In this document: in pieces, positions 55,481 through 64,000 of the stretch
Layout: each line of letters opens with the position of its first letter
How positions within the stretch are numbered: position 1 is the stretch's first letter
Source: Pseudomonadales bacterium
Lineage (GTDB): Bacteria > Pseudomonadota > Gammaproteobacteria > Pseudomonadales > Pseudohongiellaceae
Direction of reading: 5' to 3'
NCBI GenBank assembly: GCA_024234325.1
Contig: JACKOJ010000004.1
Location: forward strand, 263,301-327,300
DNA: 64,000 nucleotides
Translations under genes and position numbers: made by a program
The notes under the pieces: generated by a model
Seen by the model: the letters and a program-made list of their open reading frames with translations, nothing else
Databases searched by the model: none
Told to the model about the DNA's origin: nothing

Positions 55481-58400
55481 GCCGGCACCTCCCCGGCTGC
55501 CGCCACGAAACCGAAGATGCCTTCGTCCAGCGTCTGAATGAAATCTTCTTCGGGACGTTCAAAGTGCACACCGTAGCGTTTGCCGTGCTCCGGGCGCATG
55601 CCACGCAGGAACAGGTAGTAGGCACCGCCCATGTGTTGACTGTAGGAGTAGCCCGGCACACGCTGCTTCAGGTAACGATGCAGGGCTAGCACATACAGCA
55701 GGCTTTGCAGATCGTAACGCCGCTCACTCATCGCCTTCCGCAATGCTGCATCGGTGTAATCCTGTAGAGAGCGACCCAGCAGATTGCTCTTGTAGTCGGC
55801 AATGTAGAAACGCCCTTCGTGCTCGAACACCAGATCGATGATGCCGTTGATCATGCCGCGAAAACTCTCCGCCGTCAGCGGGCTCAGGGGATTGTCTGAA
55901 TGCGCTGCCAGAAACTGATTCAGCGCAGCGATATCCACACGCTCAACGGCAAAATCAAACTCCAGCTCGTTGAGCCGACGCGTCGCAGGCAGGCGCGCCA
56001 GACTCAAACCGCTGTCATCCAGCGGGGTGTGCACGATGTTCTGCAGCCACTGCCGGACGAGGCTCTGCTGCTGCGCCGCGACGAAACCGTAGTCCTTCGC
56101 GTGCTGCTCGTTCAGTACGTCTGCCTGCGCCGCGATATCGCCCTGAAAATCCAGTTCCTCCAGCAGCTTGTGCAGGAACAGCCCCACTTCGCTGCCTGCC
56201 GCAAATTGCAGAATGGCATCGCTGTCGTCTTCACCCAGGGAGCGCATGGGCGGCTGGTGCACGTCCCGCGCCAGGCTGCTGAAGCTGCTGATGCGCCAGT
56301 CTCTCGCGACACTTCCGGCAAAACGCTGCGCGGCGAGTGTGCGCGTGGTGTCGGTGTGTGCTTCCAGATAATTCGGGTGCTCTGGTACCGGCAGAACAGA
56401 CAGATCAATGGCCGTGGCTGCCTGCGCCACCAGCGCAGCCAGTGCAGCATCCACTTCCTCATCCCGCAGAGGCGCGGCGGCGCCTGCCTGCTTCCGTTCG
56501 CGCAGCAGCCAGGCCAGCGCCGTCTGTTCGGGATACGCCCTTGCAGCCGCAGCCCCCCAGACCAGATAGGTCTTCGCCTTGGCACGGGTCAGCGCCACAT
56601 AGGCCAGGCGCACATCCTCGGCCAGGCGCTCATTGTCCGCCAGCGCCAGCCATGCATCGGCATCCTGCAGATCAAGCGCCAGACAGGCCTTGTTGCCGGC
56701 ATCATGAAAACTCAGCGCGGTCTCATCCTTGCCCGAACGCGTGACGGGCCTGCTGCTCCACAGGAAGGGTACGAACACCACGGGGTACTCCAGGCCCTTG
56801 CTGGTATGAATGGTCACTATCTTCACCAGTGCATCGTCATTCTCCAGCCGCAGTTCGGCCTCTTCATCCGCGCCTTCACTGAGTTGTTGCTGGTACCAGG
56901 ACAGCAGTGCCTCAAAGCCGGGATAGGCGCCGGCACGCTGCTGCAGCAATTCCCCCAGGTGCAGAAGATTGGTCAGACGCCTCTCGGCATCCTGCCCCTG
57001 CGCCACACCCAAGGCCAGGCCGGTGTGCTGCAGCAGGGTATAAAACATGGCCATGAAGCCACGCTGACGCCATTGTTCGTGTAGCGCGCGACACATCTCC
57101 TTCCACTGCAGCCAGGCCAGGGGGGCTTCCACGCGCTGTGCGATCTGCCGATAGTCCAGCCCCAGCAGCGCGCTGCACAGGGCCTGACGCAGCGCGTCCC
57201 TGTCCTGACAGTGCACCACGGCACGCAACAGAAGCAGCAACGCCTTTGCCTCCTCGCTTTGATAGACCGACTCTCTTCCGACTGTTACCGCGCTGACACC
57301 GCGCATGGCCAGCGCCCGGCGCAGTTTGACGCCCTCGTAACCGTTGCGCACCAGCACCGCAATGTCGCCCGGGCGCAAGGCCTCATCGCCGAGTGTTGCA
57401 CTGCCCTGCTGCCCCGCAATCAGCAGACGCGTGATCTCCTGCGCCACGGCCTCGCAGATTTCCCCCTCCAGCGCGCCCTTGCTCTTCGCCTTGCCATCGC
57501 TTCCGGCCCCGAATTGCCACAGCGTCATCGCCGCCACTGGCGCACCGTTTTCGAGCAGCGCCTTGTGCTGCTTCGGTGATGCCTTAACCGGATGAAACGC
57601 AATAATGTCCTGATAGACAAAAGGTGCCGTGTGTCGTGCAAACACTGCGTTGACCGCCTGAATCATCGACGGGAGCGAACGCCAGTTGGTATCGAGCGTG
57701 TAATGCTCTATCGCGTCCTGCCTGGCTTTTGCATAGGCAAAAATATCGCCGCCCCGGAAACTGTAGATGGCCTGTTTGGGGTCGCCAATCATGATCAGGG
57801 CACCGGCCTCACTCTGATCCTCCTGATGAGCCAGATACAGGCGACGGAAGATCCCGTACTGCAGATCATCCGTGTCCTGAAACTCGTCAATCATGGCGAC
57901 CGGAAACTGTCGGCGCAGCACCCGGGCAAGCGCCTCACCACCCTCTCCCTGCAAGGCCTCGAATACATGACTCAACTGATCCTGATAGGACAAGGTGTGG
58001 CTGCTTCGCTTCTGCTGGGCCACCTGTTCTCGCAGTGTCAGCGATGACTCCTGCAGTACGGCGATTCGGCAGCGCCTGCACAGATCAAGCCGTTGTTCGG
58101 AGATCGACTGGCAGCGCAGGAAGAAGTCGTGCTCCAGTTGTGGATCGCTGCCACGTTTTGTCGGCGTGCTGTTGGCGTGCAAATAGCCGGCCCCCAGCAA
58201 CTCGAATGCGTCCGGCATCTGCAGCAGTGTTCCCGACACAAAATAGGCATCCAGCTCGCGCAGGGACACGTCCAGTTCTGCCAGACGGTAGCCGGAAGTC
58301 TTGCTGCGACTCAGCGCGGGGGACAAGCGCAGTATCTCCTTCAGGGTATCCGCCTGCTGCTGCCACTGTGCGGCCAGCCCATCCAGGCTCGCGTGCATGG

Positions 58401-59091
58401 CCTCCCATTCGACATACACCTGCGAAAGAGGAGTAAACGCCTGCGGCAGAATCGTTTTCTGTGCGGCATTGCGCAGGGGCAACTGCGCCTTCTGCAGGTC
58501 CTCAATGCCCGGAAACACACTCAGTAGCAGCGCAAGACGATCCGCGCTCAGGGTGTAGGTCTCACGCCGCCACCAGTCCTTGAGAGCCTCCTCCCACAGA
58601 GCATTGTCATCGCGCAGCAATTCCAGTTGAAAGGCCTGCCCGCTGTTGAAGGCGTGCTCGGTCAGGGCGCGCTGACAGAACCCGTTGATGGTGAAAATTG
58701 CCGCCTCGTCCATGCTGCGCACGGCAAGCCGCAGCCGGTTCAGTGCCGTCTGCCAGGCCGTTTCATCGCCCTCCTGCAGCCTCAGCACCAACGCGTCGAG
58801 AAAGGCATCTTCCTTCACAGCGCCTTCTGCCGCTTCCAGTCTTTGCTGGGCCGCATACAGGCGCTCGCGAATACGACCACGCAACTCCTCGGTGGCCGCA
58901 TTGGTGAAGGTCACCACCAGAATCTGGTTCACGGCCCGGCCTTCCAGCACATAGCGCAGATAGAGATTACTGATGGTGTAGGTCTTGCCGGTGCCGGCAC
59001 TGGCCTCGATCAACTTGACGCCGTGCAGCGGCAGACTCAGGGTCTGCTCAATGTCCAGCACGGCAGGAGACGAATGGGCGTTGCTCACCAT
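55477..59091 (-). CDS. recB: Exodeoxyribonuclease V subunit RecB
   Basis: 1204 residues. UvrD-type helicase domain: Walker A SAGTGKTYTISNLYL (residues 31-45), DEFQDTDDLQYGIFRRLY (Walker B), GDPKQAIYSFRGGDIFAY, and KIVTIHTSKGLEYPVVFVPF with the later VRLAYVALTRAKAKTYLVWG. The C-terminal nuclease domain carries GMINGIIDLVFEHEG and IADYKSNLLG (active-site Asp and Lys). RecB is the 3'-5' helicase and the only nuclease of RecBCD, which processes double-strand breaks and loads RecA. The start overlaps the recC stop by seven bases and its stop overlaps the recD start. Confidence 0.96.
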   Translation of the reverse strand: MVSNAHSSPAVLDIEQTLSLPLHGVKLIEASAGTGKTYTISNLYLRYVLEGRAVNQILVVTFTNAATEELRGRIRERLYAAQQRLEAAEGAVKEDAFLDALVLRLQEGDETAWQTALNRLRLAVRSMDEAAIFTINGFCQRALTEHAFNSGQAFQLELLRDDNALWEEALKDWWRRETYTLSADRLALLLSVFPGIEDLQKAQLPLRNAAQKTILPQAFTPLSQVYVEWEAMHASLDGLAAQWQQQADTLKEILRLSPALSRSKTSGYRLAELDVSLRELDAYFVSGTLLQMPDAFELLGAGYLHANSTPTKRGSDPQLEHDFFLRCQSISEQRLDLCRRCRIAVLQESSLTLREQVAQQKRSSHTLSYQDQLSHVFEALQGEGGEALARVLRRQFPVAMIDEFQDTDDLQYGIFRRLYLAHQEDQSEAGALIMIGDPKQAIYSFRGGDIFAYAKARQDAIEHYTLDTNWRSLPSMIQAVNAVFARHTAPFVYQDIIAFHPVKASPKQHKALLENGAPVAAMTLWQFGAGSDGKAKSKGALEGEICEAVAQEITRLLIAGQQGSATLGDEALRPGDIAVLVRNGYEGVKLRRALAMRGVSAVTVGRESVYQSEEAKALLLLLRAVVHCQDRDALRQALCSALLGLDYRQIAQRVEAPLAWLQWKEMCRALHEQWRQRGFMAMFYTLLQHTGLALGVAQGQDAERRLTNLLHLGELLQQRAGAYPGFEALLSWYQQQLSEGADEEAELRLENDDALVKIVTIHTSKGLEYPVVFVPFLWSSRPVTRSGKDETALSFHDAGNKACLALDLQDADAWLALADNERLAEDVRLAYVALTRAKAKTYLVWGAAAARAYPEQTALAWLLRERKQAGAAAPLRDEEVDAALAALVAQAATAIDLSVLPVPEHPNYLEAHTDTTRTLAAQRFAGSVARDWRISSFSSLARDVHQPPMRSLGEDDSDAILQFAAGSEVGLFLHKLLEELDFQGDIAAQADVLNEQHAKDYGFVAAQQQSLVRQWLQNIVHTPLDDSGLSLARLPATRRLNELEFDFAVERVDIAALNQFLAAHSDNPLSPLTAESFRGMINGIIDLVFEHEGRFYIADYKSNLLGRSLQDYTDAALRKAMSERRYDLQSLLYVLALHRYLKQRVPGYSYSQHMGGAYYLFLRGMRPEHGKRYGVHFERPEEDFIQTLDEGIFGFVAAAGEVPA

Positions 59092-62000
59092 GCCTCCTCC
59101 CGTTGTCGCAGGGGTTCGTACACCCGTTTTGCCAGCGCCAGATGTTCTTCATCCTCCAGCGGACTGCCGGACAAACCCCTCAGCATCATGGCGATATAGG
59201 TATCCTGGCATTCCGGTGTCACGGGGGAAAACTCATTGCCAAACCACAGGTTCTGCGCCTTGCGCAGTGCGCTCTCATCCGCCCCCAGCGCCAGTTCGTA
59301 GCTGACGCCGGGAAACAGCGGCAGAGGCCGCTTCAAGCCTTCAAAATACAGTTCCAGATAACGTGCCAGCAGCGGCACCGCTTCTTCCGCCGGGAGTGGC
59401 GCAAAACGCACACTGCCATCGCGGCAGATGAGCACGCTGTCTTCCTCCTGCGCCAACAAGCCAGCGGCACAAAGCGCCAGATGTTCCAGCCACAGCTCCA
59501 GGCGATGTTTGGGCTTCATGCGTGCCGCTGCGAAATGCAACAACCCCTTGCCTGGGCGATAGCGTGACACCTGAGCGCTCAACAACACCACACGCTGTGC
59601 TGACAGCGGGCAGGCAAGCTGCACGGCAAGCGGGCGTATGTTGCTTCCCTGATAAGCCTGCAGTCTTTCGAGCATATCCTGCACGCCCTTGTGCAAGGAC
59701 TGAAAACTGGCATCGGCCAGGGTGCCGTGTGGCAACTGGCCCCGCGCGGAAAACAGGGTTTGCAGTTCGCGCTCGCTTCTCTCCTCTCCCGCCAGGGCGC
59801 GCCCGATCAACTCCTGATGAATGGCCCATACCTCACGGCCATCCAGGGTGAAGGGCTCTTCGTCTTCATCGGCTTCCTCCTCACGCAGATAAATGCCCAG
59901 ACGCGCATTGAAGAAACCCTTCACGGGATGTTGCAGGAAGCGCAGCAGTCGCCCGAGATCGAGCTGATCGGCATCTTCCTCTTCTCCTGCCAGCGCCTCA
60001 CCCGGCCAGTTTCCGACAGCCCCGGGTTCAGAGCAGATCGTACGCTTGAGCAGGGTATCCGCGATCTGACACCACCAGTCATCGTAGGACGCCAGTGCAG
60101 CCCCTTTCCCAGCGGCATCGAACTGCCGCCAGTGGAAGGCCTGCATGGGATGTTCAACCCACAGACAGGCAGACATGGGCGGTGTCTTTTTCGACTCGGG
60201 TTTCCCGCTTTCCTTGTGTTCTTCTTCCAGCACAGAGTAGTGCGCATCGACAAAATCCATGAACTCGCGCAGCAGCACCGAGGGCTGCAACTCGCTGTTG
60301 TCCTTGAGGCTGCGCCCGGTATAACTGAAATACAGCCGTTCGCGTGCACACAGCAGGGTTTCCAGCATCAGATAGCGGTCTTCGTCGGGTTTGCGGGGGT
60401 CTCCCGGGTGCCAATGGCCCGCCATGGCGTCGAAAGACTGCGATTGCTCGCGCCGGGGAAAAGCCGCATCGCTCATGCCCAGCACACAGATCATGCGAAA
60501 TGGCAGGCTGCGCATCGGGCGCATACCGCAAATGGTGACGCCGCCACTGAAATAACGCCCGTGCTGCGTTCGCGTGCCAAGGTGCTCCTGCAGATAGTAG
60601 CCCAGCAGACTCAGGGAGAGTTCCTGCCCCGGGGCATACTGCTTCAACTCCTTCATGGCATCGCGAATCTGCTGCAGCTTGTCCCCCTCATCCGGCAGCG
60701 GAGCAAAAAAATCGGCCATCAGTTCATTGACGGTTTGCTGCCATACGCCCACCTCGCGGGGGCGTTCGAGCACGCTGTGCCAGTGCCGCAGCGTCTCCAG
60801 AAAATGACACAGCTTGCCCAGCGCCAACGCATCCGCCCCCTGCGCACCGGGCATCACCGCGATGCCCTGCCACTGTTCGACATCGGCCATGGCGTAACCC
60901 GCCAGCAAACGATCCAGGCCGTGCCTCCAGGTATTTTCTGCCACCTGCGGTAGACCAAACTCAGCCTTCTGCCCGGCATCCATTCCCCAGCGGATGCCAC
61001 TGGCCTGCAACAGGCTCAGCATTTCCTCAAGCGCATTGCCCTCCAGACCAAACCGGCGGGCAATGCGCGGCACCTCCAGATAGGAAACCAGTTCGGAGAA
61101 ACTGAAGCGTGAGGATGGCAGTTGCAGCAATTGCATAAAGACCTGGATCAGCGGATGTTCATCGGCCAGCGTGGTGTCCGACAGGTTCCAGGGCACAAAG
61201 GGACGGCTGGCGGTTTCGTCGAAACGAAAAACCGCTTCCACATAGGGAGCATAACGGCTTATCTCCGGCACCATCACCAGAATGTCTTCCGGCTTCAGCG
61301 TCGCATCCGCGTCCATCGCGGACAGAATACGATCGTGGAGCACCTGGCACTCCCGCAGGGGGCTGTGGCACACATGCACTTCCACGGAGTCGTCAGGAGT
61401 CCTGTCCGAAGGCTCGGCATTCAGGTTCAGAATATCGCTCTGGATGGCATGGAGCAGACTGTCCTTCCCTGCAGGCGGGTAGTAATCCCAGTTGCTGGAT
61501 TCGAGCACATCGCCAGACAGCATCAAATCCTGAAAGGCCTGGCCCTGGCGCCCCCAGGAAGCGAGCAGCTCGTTGCCGGTGTCGTAATAAGCCGCCTCTT
61601 TTGGGTTGCTCAAACGCTTGCGTGCGTACTCTTTCTTGCTGCGCAGATCGGCCCAGTACTGATCGGTAGGGCTGTGCTGGTACAGGGTGATTTCGCACTG
61701 ATGGGACAGGGCCTCCAGCACCTGCACAAACAACGGCGGCAGGCTGGACAAGGCAAAACAACTGATGCGCTCCGGCAACGCACACTGCACAGTGCCCGAG
61801 GACAGTGCCCGCAGCAGCGTGTCGATCAGCGCTACCCGGTGGCGCCCTTTGCAGTCGGCAATCAGCGCCTGCCACAACTGCGGCTGCCAGGCTGGCACCC
61901 CGTCTGCGCTGCCAGCCATGTTCCTGCCAGCACTCCAGTCACGAATCCACTCGGGGCGATAATATTGATAACGGTCGAAGAGGTCGGCCAGGCGCTGGGC

Positions 62001-62384
62001 CAGTTGCCAGCGTTTGACGCCCGTGTCGTCCCCCGTGAGGTAACGATGCAGCGGCAGAAAATCCCGCGATGACAGCAATCCGGGCAGCATTGCGTGGATG
62101 CGCCAGGCAGCGCGCTCCCGCGACAGGGGGTCCTCCCCGGCAAACTGTTGCGTGCTTTGTGCGGCAAGCTGCCAGATCCATTGCGCAGGCAGCAGATACT
62201 CGATGTTGCTGGCGATCCCGTGATGTTCTGCAAGCTGCAGATTGACCCAGCGCTTCATGGGCATGCTGGGAATCAGAATGAGCTCAGGCTGAAACGGATC
62301 CGCCAGGGGTGTTTCGCCCAGCCGCTGCGCCAGGCGTGCATGCAGGGCCTCCACCCGATTGGAACAACATAAATTCAATGGCAT
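59085..62384 (-). CDS. recC: Exodeoxyribonuclease V subunit RecC
   Basis: 1099 residues. Helicase-like but catalytically dead. RecC marks: NLCCSNRVEALHARLAQRLGETPLADPFQPELILIPSMPMKRWVNLQLAEHHGIASNIEYLLPAQWIWQL at the N-terminus (in part), FALSSLPPLFVQVLEALS, ILVMVPEISRYAPYVEAVF, GGVTICGMRPMRSLPFRMICVLGMSDAAFPRREQ. The protein scans for Chi sites and holds the DNA-splitting pin. First gene of recC-recB-recD; it begins with a weak ribosome-binding site 22 bases after the stop of the upstream epoxide hydrolase gene, so it may be read from the same transcript. Confidence 0.95.
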   Translation of the reverse strand: MPLNLCCSNRVEALHARLAQRLGETPLADPFQPELILIPSMPMKRWVNLQLAEHHGIASNIEYLLPAQWIWQLAAQSTQQFAGEDPLSRERAAWRIHAMLPGLLSSRDFLPLHRYLTGDDTGVKRWQLAQRLADLFDRYQYYRPEWIRDWSAGRNMAGSADGVPAWQPQLWQALIADCKGRHRVALIDTLLRALSSGTVQCALPERISCFALSSLPPLFVQVLEALSHQCEITLYQHSPTDQYWADLRSKKEYARKRLSNPKEAAYYDTGNELLASWGRQGQAFQDLMLSGDVLESSNWDYYPPAGKDSLLHAIQSDILNLNAEPSDRTPDDSVEVHVCHSPLRECQVLHDRILSAMDADATLKPEDILVMVPEISRYAPYVEAVFRFDETASRPFVPWNLSDTTLADEHPLIQVFMQLLQLPSSRFSFSELVSYLEVPRIARRFGLEGNALEEMLSLLQASGIRWGMDAGQKAEFGLPQVAENTWRHGLDRLLAGYAMADVEQWQGIAVMPGAQGADALALGKLCHFLETLRHWHSVLERPREVGVWQQTVNELMADFFAPLPDEGDKLQQIRDAMKELKQYAPGQELSLSLLGYYLQEHLGTRTQHGRYFSGGVTICGMRPMRSLPFRMICVLGMSDAAFPRREQSQSFDAMAGHWHPGDPRKPDEDRYLMLETLLCARERLYFSYTGRSLKDNSELQPSVLLREFMDFVDAHYSVLEEEHKESGKPESKKTPPMSACLWVEHPMQAFHWRQFDAAGKGAALASYDDWWCQIADTLLKRTICSEPGAVGNWPGEALAGEEEDADQLDLGRLLRFLQHPVKGFFNARLGIYLREEEADEDEEPFTLDGREVWAIHQELIGRALAGEERSERELQTLFSARGQLPHGTLADASFQSLHKGVQDMLERLQAYQGSNIRPLAVQLACPLSAQRVVLLSAQVSRYRPGKGLLHFAAARMKPKHRLELWLEHLALCAAGLLAQEEDSVLICRDGSVRFAPLPAEEAVPLLARYLELYFEGLKRPLPLFPGVSYELALGADESALRKAQNLWFGNEFSPVTPECQDTYIAMMLRGLSGSPLEDEEHLALAKRVYEPLRQREEAW

Positions 62385-62405
62385 GGCAGGCCTGTCATCA
62401 TCTCG

Positions 62406-63656
62406 TCAGCGCAGCGTTCGGAAAAACGCGCGCACATCCTCCAGCAGCAGATCGGGCTCCTCCATGGCGGCGAAATGTCCGCCCTGGGGCATTGGGGTCC
62501 AGCGCACGATATTGTACTGCGACTCGGCCCATAGTCTGGGCGTAATGTAAATTTCCTTGGGGAAAATGGCCCCTGCCGTGGGCACGGACACATAGCCCAG
62601 GGGCTCACGCAGCGGGAAATTGCGATTCTCGTAATAGATGCGTGCAGACGAGGTGATGGTGCCGCTAAACCAATAGATACTGATGTCGGTGAGGATATCG
62701 TCCTTGCTGAACTTGGCGTCCAGGCCATTCACGCTCTGCAGATCAATATCACTCCAGCCGTGAAACTTCTCCGCAATCCAGGCCGCCAGGCCTGCCGGAG
62801 AATCGTTCAGCGCCACCCCGACAGACTGCGGTTTCGTGCCCTGAATCTGCTGATAACCCACCTCATCGGCCATATAGGCCTGCCGCGCCGTGCGCGCCGC
62901 CAGCTCCTCCTGCGGCACGGCATCACGAATCGCCTGGTCTTCGGGTGGATTGGCCAACACGAAATTGGAATGCAGGCCGATCACCCGCTCCGGATATTGA
63001 AAGGCGTGGATGCGATTGATGATGCCGCCCCAGTCGCCGCCCTGCAGCCCGTAATGCATATACCCCAGACGCTGCATCAGTGCTGCAAGCGTATGCGCCA
63101 TGCGTTCGGGGTTATACCCCCGCTCCTGCGGCTCACCGGAAAAGCCAAAACCCGGCAGGCTGGGCACGACGACATGAAAGGCATCCTCCGCACGGCCACC
63201 GTAACGCTGCGGCTCGGTGAGGCGATCAATGATGTGGCGAAACTCCGCAAAAGACCCTGGCCAGCCGTGGGTAATCATCAGCGGCATGGCATCGGGGTTG
63301 GAGGAGCGCTGATGGATGAAATGAATCGGCACCCCGTCGATGTTGGTTTTGAACTGGGCAAAACGGTTCAGCTCGCGCTCCTGGGCACGCCAGTCAAACT
63401 CCGTGCGCCAGTAGTCCACCAGCTCCTTCAGATACTCGGCATTGGTGCCGTACTCCCAGCCTGTGCCGGGGATCTGCGCCGGCAGCCTGGCTCGCGACAG
63501 GCGCTCCTTGAGGTCCTGAATATCGGCATCGGGAATGTGGATTTCAAAGGGAGTGATGGTCTCATTCCCTGTCGGCTGAGCCTGCGCAAAATCGGTGAAA
63601 CCCAGCGTCAAAAAAACAGAAAAAACACATGAAATCAACGAGTTGAATTTCAACAT
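62406..63656 (-). CDS. Secreted epoxide hydrolase (alpha/beta-hydrolase with EHN domain)
   Basis: 416 residues from ATG 63656, with GAGG upstream and a signal peptide (LISCVFSVFLTLGFTDFAQA). The epoxide-hydrolase N-terminal domain starts ITPFEIHIPDADIQDLKERLSRARLP and contains WRTEFDWRAQERELNRF. The hydrolase fold has oxyanion loop THGWPGS, nucleophile aspartate in GLQGGDWGGIINR, and the base histidine in PQGGHFAAMEEPDLL. The tyrosines that polarise the epoxide are candidates in IYWFSGT and ARIYYENR. Microsomal-type epoxide hydrolases open epoxides to diols; the periplasmic location is unusual but seen in this branch. It ends 22 bases before recC. Confidence 0.88.
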   Translation of the reverse strand: MLKFNSLISCVFSVFLTLGFTDFAQAQPTGNETITPFEIHIPDADIQDLKERLSRARLPAQIPGTGWEYGTNAEYLKELVDYWRTEFDWRAQERELNRFAQFKTNIDGVPIHFIHQRSSNPDAMPLMITHGWPGSFAEFRHIIDRLTEPQRYGGRAEDAFHVVVPSLPGFGFSGEPQERGYNPERMAHTLAALMQRLGYMHYGLQGGDWGGIINRIHAFQYPERVIGLHSNFVLANPPEDQAIRDAVPQEELAARTARQAYMADEVGYQQIQGTKPQSVGVALNDSPAGLAAWIAEKFHGWSDIDLQSVNGLDAKFSKDDILTDISIYWFSGTITSSARIYYENRNFPLREPLGYVSVPTAGAIFPKEIYITPRLWAESQYNIVRWTPMPQGGHFAAMEEPDLLLEDVRAFFRTLR

Positions 63657-64000
63657 AGCTACCTCTTGATGGGCAGTACTGGCGCTTCTGCGGCTCATCT
63701 CCTGCCCTGCCTGGCGGGGGAAGTCTGCGCGTTTCAGATGTGGGCTAATGGTGGCACAGGGGGGGCGGGATTAACAAGGAAGGGAGTCGTCGTGTGGCGT
63801 GAGTTTTGGGTACAGGATTGGGTCGCTGCTCGGCACTGGCTGTGCTCGAAGCTGCGAGAGGGATTGATTTCAGCAGCCTTGGGGCTGCTGAAACCCTGCG
63901 GGCTTCGCGCTGCGCGCTCGTCTTCGATTGCTGACGCAATCGATCAAACCCTCTTTCGGGTTCGAACCCCTCTCTTGTGGAAGCTTCTGAGATCTTATCG
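63657..64000. repeat. Hairpin-rich intergenic region at the right edge
   Basis: No gene with a ribosome-binding site. Seen: perfect hairpin TTTCAGCAGCC-TTGG-GGCTGCTGAAA (63868-63893), perfect CGATTG-CTGACG-CAATCG (63925-63942), and outer arms AGAGGGATTGAT (63857-63868) and ATCAAACCCTCT (63943-63954). It resembles a composite palindrome but lacks the GACACGCC core and RTCCCT loops, so it is a different repeat type. Confidence 0.55.

Noticed and set aside
1..64000. CRISPR arrays, insertion sequences, rRNA genes
   Set aside because: No regularly spaced direct repeats, no transposase frames and no rRNA sequence were seen in the window.

Overview
The window is a GC-rich, gene-dense stretch of a Pseudomonadota chromosome, most likely a free-living, probably marine gammaproteobacterium. 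Pointers are a pilU end, an mtfA-rsuA-rsmC operon, recCBD, a full suf operon under an IscR-type box, a PA4780-type RIO kinase, a TIGR02647-type protein, many secreted or lipoprotein hydrolases, and a compatible-solute (glucosylglycerate) cluster. Genus cannot be fixed from the sequence alone.

Layout. 1-4.6 kb: end of pilU, a translationally coupled mtfA-like/rsuA/rsmC-like set, a secreted two-domain VOC protein and ppa. 4.6-6.9 kb: palindromic repeats, an orphan xdhC and a brnT-brnA toxin-antitoxin pair. 6.9-12 kb: MATE exporter, CaCA cation exchanger with a small membrane protein, and an ada/alkA fusion plus ogt alkylation-repair operon. 12-25.4 kb: palindromic repeats, then oxidoreductases and secreted hydrolases (PQQ dehydrogenase-cytochrome c, CorA, GST, GMC oxidoreductase with its Tat subunit, metallo-hydrolase, M19 dipeptidase, penicillin-acylase-type lipoprotein) and an XRE/membrane-protein pair with its own operator. 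25.7-31.5 kb: sugar-phosphoglycerate phosphatase, glucosyl-3-phosphoglycerate synthase, GH13 phosphorylase and an EAL protein. 31.5-36.4 kb: feoAB with a Fur box, then an AT-richer accessory patch (GNAT, secreted orphan, NYN nuclease) next to tRNA-Arg(ACG). 36.4-43.5 kb: three overlapping Sel1-repeat genes convergent with an RND pump operon and its GbsR/MarR regulator. 43.5-50.3 kb: sufBCDSA-sufT-sufE. 50.3-64 kb: ppnN, a DUF2750-type gene, RIO kinase, a TIGR02647-type gene, recCBD with a frameshift in recD, and a secreted epoxide hydrolase.

Most notable observations. (1) A family of composite palindromes occurs as three convergent doublets (4638-4924, 12079-12389, 44025-44344) plus a decayed copy near 6850. 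Every copy has a shared scaffold with two small hairpins whose loops read RTCCCT or close variants and whose stems covary, enclosed by long inverted arms with a sequence of their own. This looks like a REPIN-like mobile or structural element. (2) recD is broken by one missing base exactly in its Walker A motif while recB and recC are intact. (3) The last part of tRNA-Arg and its terminator is duplicated as an inverted copy beside the AT-rich NYN island. (4) Synthesis and phosphorolysis of glucosylglycerate appear to be encoded in one operon. (5) Several clean operators are visible (IscR-type for suf, Fur for feo, a perfect 22-bp palindrome for the RND operon, paired 16-bp palindromes for the XRE operon).
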